From Rhodobacteraceae bacterium HLUCCA12 (lineage in GTDB: Bacteria > Pseudomonadota > Alphaproteobacteria > Rhodobacterales > Rhodobacteraceae): DNA of 64,000 bases. This document shows positions 36,268-44,606 of this stretch, piece by piece. The DNA lies in NCBI GenBank assembly GCA_001314715.1, contig LJSV01000004.1, forward strand, positions 124,001 to 188,000. The letters are read 5' to 3'. The notes under the pieces were generated by a model that saw only the letters and a program-made list of their open reading frames with translations, was not told where the DNA came from and ran no database searches. The translations under genes and the position numbers were made by a program. The stretch's first letter is position 1. Each line of letters starts with the position of its first letter.

Positions 36268-36807
36268 CTACCGCGACGCCTGCTGCGCGGCTTGCGCAAG
36301 CCGCGCCATCAGGGCATCGATCGCCTTGCGATAACGTTCTGACAACAGCACTCCGTCGGCGTCGAACGCATCCGCCGCGTGGCCGACCAGAACCTCGGGG
36401 TGCGTCAGAACCTCGGCGCGCAGCGGGTGCAGCATCCAGCGCATGATCGATTGCGAACGCTCGCCACCGGCCCGCCCGGCCGCAGCCGACACCAGGGCGA
36501 CGGGCTTGCCCTCCAGCACATGTCCCGGTGCGCGGCTGATCCAGTCCAGCGCATTCTTGAGCAGGCCAGGCGGCGCCTTGTTGTATTCCGGACAGGCGAT
36601 CAACAGCGCATCCGCCACCTTGATCTGCTCGACCAGGTGCTGGACTTCAGGCGGCAGACCGATCTCATCCTGCACATCGACATCCAGAAGCGGCAGGCGC
36701 AGATCACCCTCCTCGAAACGCCCGCCAAAGCTGGCCGCCGCAAGCATCATCAGCTTGCGATTGTGCGAATCCCTGCGCAACGAGCCACACAAACCCAATA
36801 GCCCCAT
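36268..36807 (-). CDS. NADPH-dependent FMN reductase family protein
   Basis: A 179-residue flavodoxin-like reductase. The FMN phosphate loop is LCGSLRRDSHNRKLM (about residues 6-20) and the second flavin segment is CPEYNKAPPGLLKNALDWIS (about 73-92), as in chromate/azo-reductase-like FMN reductases. The ATG at 36807 is chosen over the upstream ATG at 36939 because translation from 36807 begins at the Rossmann strand and follows AAAGGCG. It is divergent from the ThDP-enzyme gene. Physiological electron acceptor unknown; quinone or nitro compounds are typical for the family. Confidence 0.88.
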   Translation of the reverse strand: MGLLGLCGSLRRDSHNRKLMMLAAASFGGRFEEGDLRLPLLDVDVQDEIGLPPEVQHLVEQIKVADALLIACPEYNKAPPGLLKNALDWISRAPGHVLEGKPVALVSAAAGRAGGERSQSIMRWMLHPLRAEVLTHPEVLVGHAADAFDADGVLLSERYRKAIDALMARLAQAAQQASR

Positions 36808-36925
36808 CTTACGCCTTTCCCTTCCCGGCCATCCTGTCTGACCTAGTTCCGCCAGTAACAGGGGCAAGCTTGCGCCTGCCGCGCCGATGCGCGATCTTGC
36901 CCGGCGCAAAAGCAAGGAGCACGGA

Positions 36926-38602
36926 ATGCAAGGCAACATGCGCCATGGCGGGCAGATACTGGTCGATCAACTCAAGGCGCAGGGCGTGCGGCGGGTCTTT
37001 TCCGTGCCGGGCGAAAGCTTTCTTGCCGCGCTCGACGGCCTGCACGACAGCGGGATCGAAAACATCGTCTGCCGCCATGAGGGCGGCGCATGCATGATGG
37101 CCGAGGCCCATGCCAAGCTGACGGGCCAGCCCGGCATCGTCTTCGTCACCCGCGGGCCGGGCGCCACGAACGCATCCAGCGGTATTCATGTCGCGCGCCA
37201 GGATTCGACGCCGCTGATCATGTTCGTGGGCCAGATCGACAACACCCACCGCGACCGCGAAGCGTTTCAAGAGGTCGATTACCGCGCCTTTTTCACCCCG
37301 CTTGCCAAATGGGCCGCCGAGATCGACCAGACCGACCGTATCCCCGAATACGTCAGCCGCGCGTTTCACACCGCGCTTTCCGGGCGTCCCGGCCCGGTGG
37401 TTCTGGCGCTGCCGGAAAACATGTTGTCGGCGCGCGCGGACGTGCCGGATATTCCACCCGTTGCGACAATGCCGGCCTCGGTCTGCGCGGAACAGATCGA
37501 CGCGGTGCTGGAGACGTTGTGCAAGGCGCAGCGTCCGCTTGTCGTCGCTGGCGGGTCGGTCTGGTCGGCCCAGACGGCGCGCGATCTGGCCGATTTCGCC
37601 CAGGCCTTCGATCTGCCGGTTGTCGCCACCTTCCGACGCATGGACCGGATGGACAACCGCCACCCCCATTACGCCGGCGATCTGGGCGTCGGCATGAACC
37701 CGGCCCTTGCGCAACGCCTGAAGGATGCCGATTGCCTGCTGATCCTGGGCGCGCGCTTTGGCGACATCGCGACGGGCGGGTATGAGCTGGTAAAACCCGG
37801 CAACCCCGGCAAGACGCTGATCCATGTCCACCCCGACCCCGACGAACTGGGCCGGGTGTTCCGCCCCGATCTGGCCCTGCCCGCGCCCGCCGTCGATGTG
37901 ATCGCGCGCCTGGCTCGGCGCAACGCGCCCGCCCATCCGGATTGGGCCGAATGGACACGCCAGGCGCGCGCCGATTACCAGGCCTGGATCACCCCGCGCG
38001 AGACGCCAGGCGCGGTCAAGCTGGAACAGGTGATGAAGCATCTGTCCGACACGCTGCCCGACAATGCGATCATCACCAATGGCGCCGGTAATTTCGCGGC
38101 GTGGTTGCATCGCTATTTCCGGGCCCGCGCCTTTCCCGGCCATCTGGCGCCGACCTCGGGCAGCATGGGCTACGGCTTTCCCGCAGCGGTGTCGGCCAAG
38201 CTGGAACATCCCGACCGCCCGGTCATCTGCGTGGCGGGAGACGGCGATTTCCAGATGACCCTGAACGAACTGTCCACCGCCCGCCAATACGGTGCCGCGG
38301 TTGTCACCATCGTGTGCAACAACGGCCGCTATGGCACGATCCGCATGCATCAGGAACGCAGCTATCCCGGCCGGGTCAGCGGCACCGATCTGTTCAATCC
38401 CGATTACGCCGCGCTGGCGCGCGCCTACGGGGCACATGGCGAAACCGTCGAACGGACCGAGGATTTCGCACCGGCGCTGGAGCGGGCGCAATCTTGCGGG
38501 CTGCCCGCCGTGATCGAGCTGCGCCTCGACCCCCAGGCGCTTGCCCCCGGACAGGATCTTGCCGCCGCGCGCGCGCAGGGCGAGGCGGCCGGGCCATCAT
38601 GA
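36926..38602 (+). CDS. Thiamine diphosphate-dependent enzyme, acetolactate-synthase-like
   Basis: A 558-residue three-domain ThDP enzyme. The PYR domain has the cofactor-activating Glu in CRHEGGACMMAEAHAKL (about residues 48-64), the central domain binds FAD-like or ADP ligands, and the PP domain has AGDGDFQMTLNEL then NNGRYGTI as the GDG-NN motif. It lacks a neighbouring regulatory small subunit gene (ilvH/N), so it is probably not the biosynthetic IlvB; glyoxylate carboligase, sulfoacetaldehyde acetyltransferase-like or other 2-oxoacid chemistry are alternatives. The ATG at 36926 follows AAGGAG. Confidence 0.88.
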   Translation: MQGNMRHGGQILVDQLKAQGVRRVFSVPGESFLAALDGLHDSGIENIVCRHEGGACMMAEAHAKLTGQPGIVFVTRGPGATNASSGIHVARQDSTPLIMFVGQIDNTHRDREAFQEVDYRAFFTPLAKWAAEIDQTDRIPEYVSRAFHTALSGRPGPVVLALPENMLSARADVPDIPPVATMPASVCAEQIDAVLETLCKAQRPLVVAGGSVWSAQTARDLADFAQAFDLPVVATFRRMDRMDNRHPHYAGDLGVGMNPALAQRLKDADCLLILGARFGDIATGGYELVKPGNPGKTLIHVHPDPDELGRVFRPDLALPAPAVDVIARLARRNAPAHPDWAEWTRQARADYQAWITPRETPGAVKLEQVMKHLSDTLPDNAIITNGAGNFAAWLHRYFRARAFPGHLAPTSGSMGYGFPAAVSAKLEHPDRPVICVAGDGDFQMTLNELSTARQYGAAVVTIVCNNGRYGTIRMHQERSYPGRVSGTDLFNPDYAALARAYGAHGETVERTEDFAPALERAQSCGLPAVIELRLDPQALAPGQDLAAARAQGEAAGPS

Positions 38603-38773
38603 CCGCAAGCCGCGCACGCGCCTTGCCGCCCCGCAGCAAAGTGACCGGACATGCAGCTGTCGCCCAGCGCGATGTCACTCGCGCAGAGGACGATTCGTTT
38701 GATTTTTGCACATCTGACGTGTAGTTTCTGGGAATTCGGCCTGCGCAATTCTCCCGAGGGCGTCTCGACCCAC

Positions 38774-41700
38774 ATGAACGGCGACCAATCCGACGACGGC
38801 GGCCTAATATCGAGGATTTCCTCGAACCCTGAAATGTCCGAAAAGATCCCCAGGCATCTACGCGAAAATCCTTTTGCGCTCAGGAACTTCGTTCAGCAGG
38901 CGCCAATCGCCCTGGCCATGTTCGACCGGCAGATGCGCTATGTCGCGGTCAGCCGCAGCTGGACCGAGCTTTTCGAAACCGGCGACAGCGAGTCGCCCGG
39001 CCGCTCGCATTATGATGTCTTCCCGGACCTTCCCGATTTCTGGCGCGACGCCCATCAACGCGGGCTGAAGGGCGAACACCTCAGCCAGGCCGAAGCCCGC
39101 TGGGTCGATTCCAGCGGCACGGTCTCTTGGCATCGCTGGGAACTGGGGCCATGGCGCGATGAGAACGACGAAATCGGCGGCATCGTCCTGTTCATGGAGA
39201 ACATCACCGGCCCCAAGACCATCGACGCGATCCTGCGGTTGATTTCCGTTGATGCCGTAGGGCAGGAGTTTCCGGTTTTCGCGCGGCATGCCACCCGCCG
39301 GCTGAGCGAGATCCTCGGTGCCGAGATCGTGCAACTGGCCGTTCCCGACGAGGCAGCACCGGACTGGCTTGAAACGGTCGCGGTGTTTGCCGATGGCCGC
39401 GCGGTACCGAATTACAGCTACCGGCTGGCCGGAACGCCGTGCAAGGTCACCATGGCGCGCGGCACATGCCTCTACAATGCACGCGTGCGTGCCTCCTACG
39501 GCGATGTCGGCGGCCTTGGCCTGGACGAGATCGACGCCTATGCCGGCACCACATTGCTGGACAGCAAGGGCGAAGTTCTCGGTGTCCTGTCGATCATGCG
39601 GCGCAGCCCGTTTCGCAACGTGAAGATGGTGCGCGGGGCGCTTTCGCTGGCCGGTGTCGGCATTGGCGGGCTCTTGGAAAGCCATCGCGCCATGGACACG
39701 ATCCGCGCCAGCGAACAGTTCAGCCGCTCACTGCTGGATACGATGAATTCGCATGTGGCGGTGCTGGACCGAAGCGGCGAGATCATCTTTGCCAATAGTG
39801 CATGGTTCGATTTCGCGCGCATCAATGGCGCCAGCGAACAATCGGTCAGCATCGGCACCAACTATCTGGACGTCTGCGATAGCGCGGCCTCTGCCAGCAC
39901 CGAGGCCGCACAGGCCGCCCGGCTTCTGCGCGAGGTTCTGTCCGGGCAACGCTCCGAAGGGAGCTTTGAGTATTCCTGCCCCACGCCGAAGGGCGTGACG
40001 TGGTATGTTTGCACCGTCAAGAGCTTTTCAAATGCCGCGCGACCACTTTTTCTGATCGTGCATGAGAACGTGACCACCATCAAACAGGCGCACCGGCAAC
40101 GGGAACAGGTCGAGCTGAAGTTCCGCCGCCTGTTCGAAAGCGCACCCGACGCCGCGCTGATCGCCGATTGCAAGGGCGCGGTCGTTCTGGCCAACCGGCA
40201 GGCGGCGCAGATGTTCGGCCATGAGATCGATTCCATGGAGGGGCTGGCGCTGCGCACGCTGATCCATGAGGAAGGCGCCGACGCCGACGGCATCATGGAC
40301 CGTCTCATGGATCAGCTCAGGCGTTCGGCGGACGGCACGGCCTGGGGGACGGTGCTGGCGACACGCCGCGACGGCGACCACTTCCCCGCCGAAATCTCGG
40401 TCAGCCAGTTCACCGAGGACGACGAGACGCGGTTCATCGTGTCGTTGCGGGACATTTCCCTGCGCCTCGCCGCCGAGGCCGACCGGCTGGCGCGCACATC
40501 GGCCGAGCAGGCGAACCAGGCAAAATCGATATTCCTGGCAACCATGAGCCATGAAATCCGCACGCCCCTGAACGCGGTTCTGGGCTTTGCCGAGGTGTTG
40601 TCACACAGTCGACTGGACAGCGATCAGGCGGGCCTCTTGCAGCATATGCGATCCTCGGCGCAGCATCTTCTGGGTCTGATCGACAATGTTCTGGACCTGT
40701 CAAAGATCGAGGCGAACGAGCTGACGATCGAGCGCGAGCGCTTCGATTTGCCGGCGCTGATCCTGGACAACGCGCGCGTGCTGGGTGGGTTTGCGTTGCA
40801 GCGCAATGTGCGCATCAGCCTGTTCATTGATCCGGCCCTGCCCCGCCTTGTCGTCGGCGATCCGTCGCGGTTGCGCCAGGTCGTCTACAACCTGCTGGGC
40901 AATGCCATCAAGTTCAGCGCCGGCCATGACGGTCAGGGGCATGTGAAGTTGCGTGCCCGCATGACCGGGGCGACCACCCCCACCCTGGACCTGTCGTTCG
41001 AGGACAACGGGATCGGCATGACCGAGGCCGTGCGCGCGCGCATCTTCCAGCCCTTCGTTCAGGGCGAAGAGTCCATCACCCGGCGTTTCGGGGGAACCGG
41101 GCTTGGCCTGACAATCACCAGGCGCATCGTCGAAAAGATGGAGGGCGCAATCACCCTGGACAGTGCGCCGGGGCGCGGATCGACTTTTCGGGTCAGCCTG
41201 CCCCTGGAAGGTACGTCCGAACCGGCCGAAGCCCGACCACCGCGCCTGTCCGGCCTTCATTGCCTGATCGTCGAAAGCACGGTTTATCCGTCCGACGACC
41301 TGGCCCTATATCTGCATCACGAAGGCGCACGGGTCACGCGCCTGCCCTCGGCCGGAAGCGGCGCATCGCCGCCGGTGTTCACCGACGCCGATGTCGTGAT
41401 CGCCGCGCCGGATGGCACGGATCATCCTGCGCTGCCATCCGACGTGCCGGAAGTTCTGATCTGCGATCCGCGCCACACGGAAACCGATGCCGCGCAGGGC
41501 ACCTGCCTGCGCCCCGATCTGCTGACCTGCGATTCTCTGGTCAAGGCCGTGAACAGGGCCTGCGGGCTTGGCCTGCGCGCGACCCAAGACAGCCAGCGGC
41601 CGGCCACAACCGACGCCGGCACCCGGTTCGATGCCCGCTGCTATCAACCGATCCTTGTGGTCGAGGACGACCCGATGAACCAGAAGGTCATCTTGCGCCA

Positions 41701-42037
41701 GCTGGATCTTCTGGGTCTGAGTGCGGATCTGGCAAAGAACGGGGCCGAGGCCCTGAGCATGCTGGAAAAAGCCCGATACGGTCTGATCCTGGCGGATCTG
41801 CACATGCCGGTGATGGACGGATACGCCATGACCGCCGCCATTCGCAGCCGGGAGGCCATCGACGCGGTCGAACTGGCGCGATCGATCTCGATCGTCGCGC
41901 TGACCGCGAATGTCCTCAGCGACGAAATCGGGCGCACGCGCAAGGCCGGTTTCGACGGTTTCCTGACCAAGCCCACGACCCTTGTACAGCTGGCCGAAAC
42001 GATCGCGGCCTTTCTGCCAAGGGTGGACGCAGCCTGA
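38774..42037 (+). CDS. Soluble multi-PAS hybrid sensor histidine kinase
   Basis: A 1087-residue signalling protein with no membrane segment. It begins with a PAS domain (about residues 30-150, VQQAPIALAMFDRQMRYVAVS), then a GAF-like domain (about 160-300), two further PAS domains (about 320-450 and 455-575), a HisKA domain with phospho-acceptor His593 (MSHEIRTPLNAVLGF), a HATPase domain (NAIKFS, DNGIGM, FGGTGLGL) and a C-terminal receiver domain with Asp1008 (LILADLHMPVMDGYAM). A degenerate receiver-like stretch may lie at about 815-920. The ATG at 38774 is chosen; 38651 and 38834 are in-frame alternatives. No response regulator or HPt gene is adjacent, so its partner is encoded elsewhere. 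Confidence 0.88.
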   Translation: MNGDQSDDGGLISRISSNPEMSEKIPRHLRENPFALRNFVQQAPIALAMFDRQMRYVAVSRSWTELFETGDSESPGRSHYDVFPDLPDFWRDAHQRGLKGEHLSQAEARWVDSSGTVSWHRWELGPWRDENDEIGGIVLFMENITGPKTIDAILRLISVDAVGQEFPVFARHATRRLSEILGAEIVQLAVPDEAAPDWLETVAVFADGRAVPNYSYRLAGTPCKVTMARGTCLYNARVRASYGDVGGLGLDEIDAYAGTTLLDSKGEVLGVLSIMRRSPFRNVKMVRGALSLAGVGIGGLLESHRAMDTIRASEQFSRSLLDTMNSHVAVLDRSGEIIFANSAWFDFARINGASEQSVSIGTNYLDVCDSAASASTEAAQAARLLREVLSGQRSEGSFEYSCPTPKGVTWYVCTVKSFSNAARPLFLIVHENVTTIKQAHRQREQVELKFRRLFESAPDAALIADCKGAVVLANRQAAQMFGHEIDSMEGLALRTLIHEEGADADGIMDRLMDQLRRSADGTAWGTVLATRRDGDHFPAEISVSQFTEDDETRFIVSLRDISLRLAAEADRLARTSAEQANQAKSIFLATMSHEIRTPLNAVLGFAEVLSHSRLDSDQAGLLQHMRSSAQHLLGLIDNVLDLSKIEANELTIERERFDLPALILDNARVLGGFALQRNVRISLFIDPALPRLVVGDPSRLRQVVYNLLGNAIKFSAGHDGQGHVKLRARMTGATTPTLDLSFEDNGIGMTEAVRARIFQPFVQGEESITRRFGGTGLGLTITRRIVEKMEGAITLDSAPGRGSTFRVSLPLEGTSEPAEARPPRLSGLHCLIVESTVYPSDDLALYLHHEGARVTRLPSAGSGASPPVFTDADVVIAAPDGTDHPALPSDVPEVLICDPRHTETDAAQGTCLRPDLLTCDSLVKAVNRACGLGLRATQDSQRPATTDAGTRFDARCYQPILVVEDDPMNQKVILRQLDLLGLSADLAKNGAEALSMLEKARYGLILADLHMPVMDGYAMTAAIRSREAIDAVELARSISIVALTANVLSDEIGRTRKAGFDGFLTKPTTLVQLAETIAAFLPRVDAA

Positions 42038-42095
42038 CGCACTGTTCGTGCCATGGCCGGCGCAGGCGGGCCATGGCACAGCCATGAGCGCCGGT

Positions 42096-42587
42096 TCAGC
42101 GCGTCATCACCAGGCCGATCTCGGCCATGCATCCTTCCAGAACGCCGAAATTGCGCACCCTGAGGCGCATCTGGATTTCACCGGTCGTGTCAGAGATGTT
42201 TTGCGGGTTCTGTGCGATCACACGAACCCGCGGCCTGGGTATGATGCGGCCACCACCGGACCAGACGAAACTTCCCTGCACACCGCGGAAATTTCGCCCG
42301 AAACTCCCCCGCCGCGAATAGTTCTCGGCCCCCATGGGCAGATAGACCGAGAGCGAGGTCCGGTTGTCGTTGGCGGCAAGTTCGCCAGGGCTGTAGCGGG
42401 CGCGGATCATCATGTTCGTATCGGCGTTCCAGCCATAGTCCTCGCAGCCGCTGAAATTCGATACATACCCACCGCCGCGAAACTGGACCTGGTTCTGTGC
42501 CTGCGCCATGGTAACAGCTCCGCCGCCGACAAGCGCCGCGAACGCGGCAATGCGCGCAATGGGCGCTGTGAATCTGGAAAGAATCAT
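42096..42587 (-). CDS. Small secreted protein, family unknown (paralogue 1)
   Basis: A 163-residue protein with a signal peptide (about residues 1-30, ending MAQAQ). The mature N-terminus is NQVQFRGGGYVSNFSGCEDYG and two cysteines (about residues 48 and 153) could form a disulfide. I do not recognise a known family. The neighbouring protein at 42668-43159 has the same length, the same VQFRGGG motif after the signal peptide and the same two cysteines, so the two are tandem duplicates. No catalytic motif is visible; a mainly beta-strand secreted fold is plausible. It could be an exported substrate or envelope factor. Confidence 0.8.
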   Translation of the reverse strand: MILSRFTAPIARIAAFAALVGGGAVTMAQAQNQVQFRGGGYVSNFSGCEDYGWNADTNMMIRARYSPGELAANDNRTSLSVYLPMGAENYSRRGSFGRNFRGVQGSFVWSGGGRIIPRPRVRVIAQNPQNISDTTGEIQMRLRVRNFGVLEGCMAEIGLVMTR

Positions 42588-42667
42588 CGGTTCATCCTTT
42601 GATGCATGCCCGTTGATCGTCGATCTGCCGATTCCGGGCGTGAAAGTCCTTGCTGGTTGCGGCGCGC

Positions 42668-43159
42668 TTACACGCGGCGCATGTAAAGACGAAGGCGGAA
42701 CGAACAGTCCTCGATCTGCGCGAAGTGGTTCACCTCACCGATCAGCGCCACGAAGGTCGAGTCGCCGTTCAAACTAAAGGTGGTGCCGGGCAGAAGCTGC
42801 ACCTGCGGCTGCGGGCTGATCAGTGGCCAGACGCTGCTGTATAATGCGACAGCCTCAACCGGCGCGAAGCTCCGCTGGAAACGCCCCTGGGTGTTGAAAT
42901 TGACCGCACCCGGTTCGTGCATCACGGTCAACCACGACCGCGGGCCATTCCCCGACAGGCCCGAAGGGCGATAGCGCGATGTCACCATGATGGTCCCACC
43001 GAATCCGCCGGTCGCGCATTCGGGCGAGAAGTCGGTCATGAAACCGCCGCCGCGAAACTGGACCATCGCATCTGCCGGGGCCGCCGCCGACACGCCCATG
43101 AAAAGAACGGTGGCACTCAAAACTCTGGCCACCGCACGAAATGAAAATCGATTTGTCAC
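42668..43159 (-). CDS. Small secreted protein, family unknown (paralogue 2)
   Basis: A 163-residue protein. The GTG at 43159, after GAGGGACAA, gives a signal peptide (about residues 1-31, ending PADA) followed by MVQFRGGGFMTDFSPECATGG; a longer frame from 43240 would have no signal at its start. The paralogue at 42096-42587 shares length, the VQFRGGG motif, the spacing of the two cysteines and the SRYRPSGLS/ARYSPGELA segment. Same strand, 80 bases apart, probably co-transcribed. Function not recognised. Confidence 0.8.
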   Translation of the reverse strand: MTNRFSFRAVARVLSATVLFMGVSAAAPADAMVQFRGGGFMTDFSPECATGGFGGTIMVTSRYRPSGLSGNGPRSWLTVMHEPGAVNFNTQGRFQRSFAPVEAVALYSSVWPLISPQPQVQLLPGTTFSLNGDSTFVALIGEVNHFAQIEDCSFRLRLYMRRV

Positions 43160-43317
43160 GTGATTTGTCCCTCGTAAAAGCGGCCGGTTTGCCCGCACCG
43201 CAATCCAAGGGGTGCGATATCGTGCCGCACCCACGACCATTATTAGGCGAAAAACCGCTCAAGGGTTAGAAAAAAGTGCGCGAACCGGCATTTTTTGCAC
43301 ACAGTGCGCGTCACCGC

Positions 43318-43839
43318 TCAGCCCAGGCTGCGCAGGTCCGCCGCAATCAGTTCGGTGCGTGCGCGCATGCTGCCCGCCGCGTCGAGCGCGGCGTTGTCAT
43401 CCAGAAATCGGTCCAGATCGGCGCGCGCCGCCTCAAGCAGCGCGCGGGCCTCGTCGCTTTCACCGCGTTCGATGAATTCGCGCGCGGCTTCATGGCGGGC
43501 GGTTCCACGCACGGCCAGGGCCGATGCCTGAATGGAATCGGGATTGCGCTCGGCCAGCGATGCCGTGGCCTGGATCGCATCGTCATACCGGCTGGCACGC
43601 AGCAGGCTGTGGGCATATTCCAGTTGCAGCCGTGCACTCGCGCCCGGACCCACTCGGTCGATCAGGGTCTCATACCGACGAATGGCCAGCGGGTAATTGC
43701 CGTTTTCCAGAGCCGTGCGCGCGACCAGATAATCGCTGCGCGGCCCCCCGCCGGCGAGCGTGCCGGCATTCTCGCAACCGACCAGGGCCCCGGCCAGAAC
43801 GGCGAGCAACAGAGCCTTCGGAAAACGAACGAAAGGCAT
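43318..43839 (-). CDS. TPR-containing lipoprotein
   Basis: A 173-residue lipoprotein. The N-terminus MPFVRFPKALLLAVLAGALVGC ends in the lipobox LVGC (in parts), giving a lipidated Cys22. The rest is helical, with at least two TPR-like repeats (ARTALENGNYPLAIRRYETLI and LEYAHSLLRASRYDDAIQATASL). It is divergent from the GspC-like gene, so it may be a periplasmic or outer-membrane partner (pilotin-like or TadD-like scaffold) of the type II secretion system. That is inference from position; no pilotin motif is recognised. Confidence 0.82.
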   Translation of the reverse strand: MPFVRFPKALLLAVLAGALVGCENAGTLAGGGPRSDYLVARTALENGNYPLAIRRYETLIDRVGPGASARLQLEYAHSLLRASRYDDAIQATASLAERNPDSIQASALAVRGTARHEAAREFIERGESDEARALLEAARADLDRFLDDNAALDAAGSMRARTELIAADLRSLG

Positions 43840-43932
43840 GGCCGGACCCGATGATGAATTGCCGATTGAAAGCTAAAGGCGCGGGCCGCTATTGTCCAGC
43901 AGGGGATTGTCCGACCGAGGCCAAGGTACATT

Positions 43933-44529
43933 GTGAGCGTTGACCACTCTTTCACCGTGCAAATCCGCCCGCGCGCCCATCCGCTGGCCTTGCTGGCGGG
44001 CGGGCTGGTCGCGGGTTTCGGGCTGGCGTCGCTTGCGCTGGCGCTGTTGTTGCCCGCACCGCAGGCCGCCCCGCTTGCGCCTGCACCCAGCGGTCAGGCG
44101 CAGCAAGACCCGCAGGCACAGGTGCCCGAACCCTGGCCCGCCGCGTTCGGCGTCGAACCGGCGCCGGAAACGCCAGCAGCCGAGCCGCAGGTTGAGGCCC
44201 CAGCCCCCGAGGATGAGGAAGACGATTATCAGCCCTATGACTACAGCGACTACAGCCTGCGCGGCATGGTTACCCAGCCAGAAGGAGGCTGGGCGCTGGT
44301 CGAAAGCACGCAAGGTGTTGAGGTTGTTCGCGTGGGATCACAGCTTTCCGGCGGCGAACGCGTGGTCGAGATCACGCCCGATGGGGTGGTGCTTCAGGGT
44401 TTCGGGCCGGCATATCTGCTGTCGTTTTCCGATGACGACATATTCGAGGATGTCGAACCCACCGACGCCGACGATCCAGAGCCCGACATGCGGGCCGGCG
44501 ACGACAGCCGCTGGCGCGATGGACCCTAG
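43933..44529 (+). CDS. Type II secretion GspC-like inner-membrane protein
   Basis: A 198-residue bitopic protein. It has one membrane segment (about residues 18-43), a Pro/Ala/Glu-rich linker to about residue 100, then an HR-like domain (YSLRGMVTQPEGGWALVES..., VVRVGSQLSGGERVVEITPDGVVL) that is the GspC homology region contacting the secretin N0 domain. No PDZ domain follows, so it is shorter than classical GspC; the acidic tail is a feature of its own. The GTG at 43933 is the only sensible start. Position directly before gspD supports the assignment. Confidence 0.78.
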   Translation: MSVDHSFTVQIRPRAHPLALLAGGLVAGFGLASLALALLLPAPQAAPLAPAPSGQAQQDPQAQVPEPWPAAFGVEPAPETPAAEPQVEAPAPEDEEDDYQPYDYSDYSLRGMVTQPEGGWALVESTQGVEVVRVGSQLSGGERVVEITPDGVVLQGFGPAYLLSFSDDDIFEDVEPTDADDPEPDMRAGDDSRWRDGP

Positions 44530-44606
44530 ATCGGCGCCGGTCACAGCTTGAGCGCAAGACACGTTCCACGGTTGACCTTGACCCCGAAAAAGCAACAATC
44601 GCCTGC

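Noticed and set aside
36926-38602. Biosynthetic acetolactate synthase IlvB
   Set aside because: There is no regulatory small-subunit gene next to it, and it is flanked by an FMN reductase and a kinase; only a general ThDP-enzyme call is safe.
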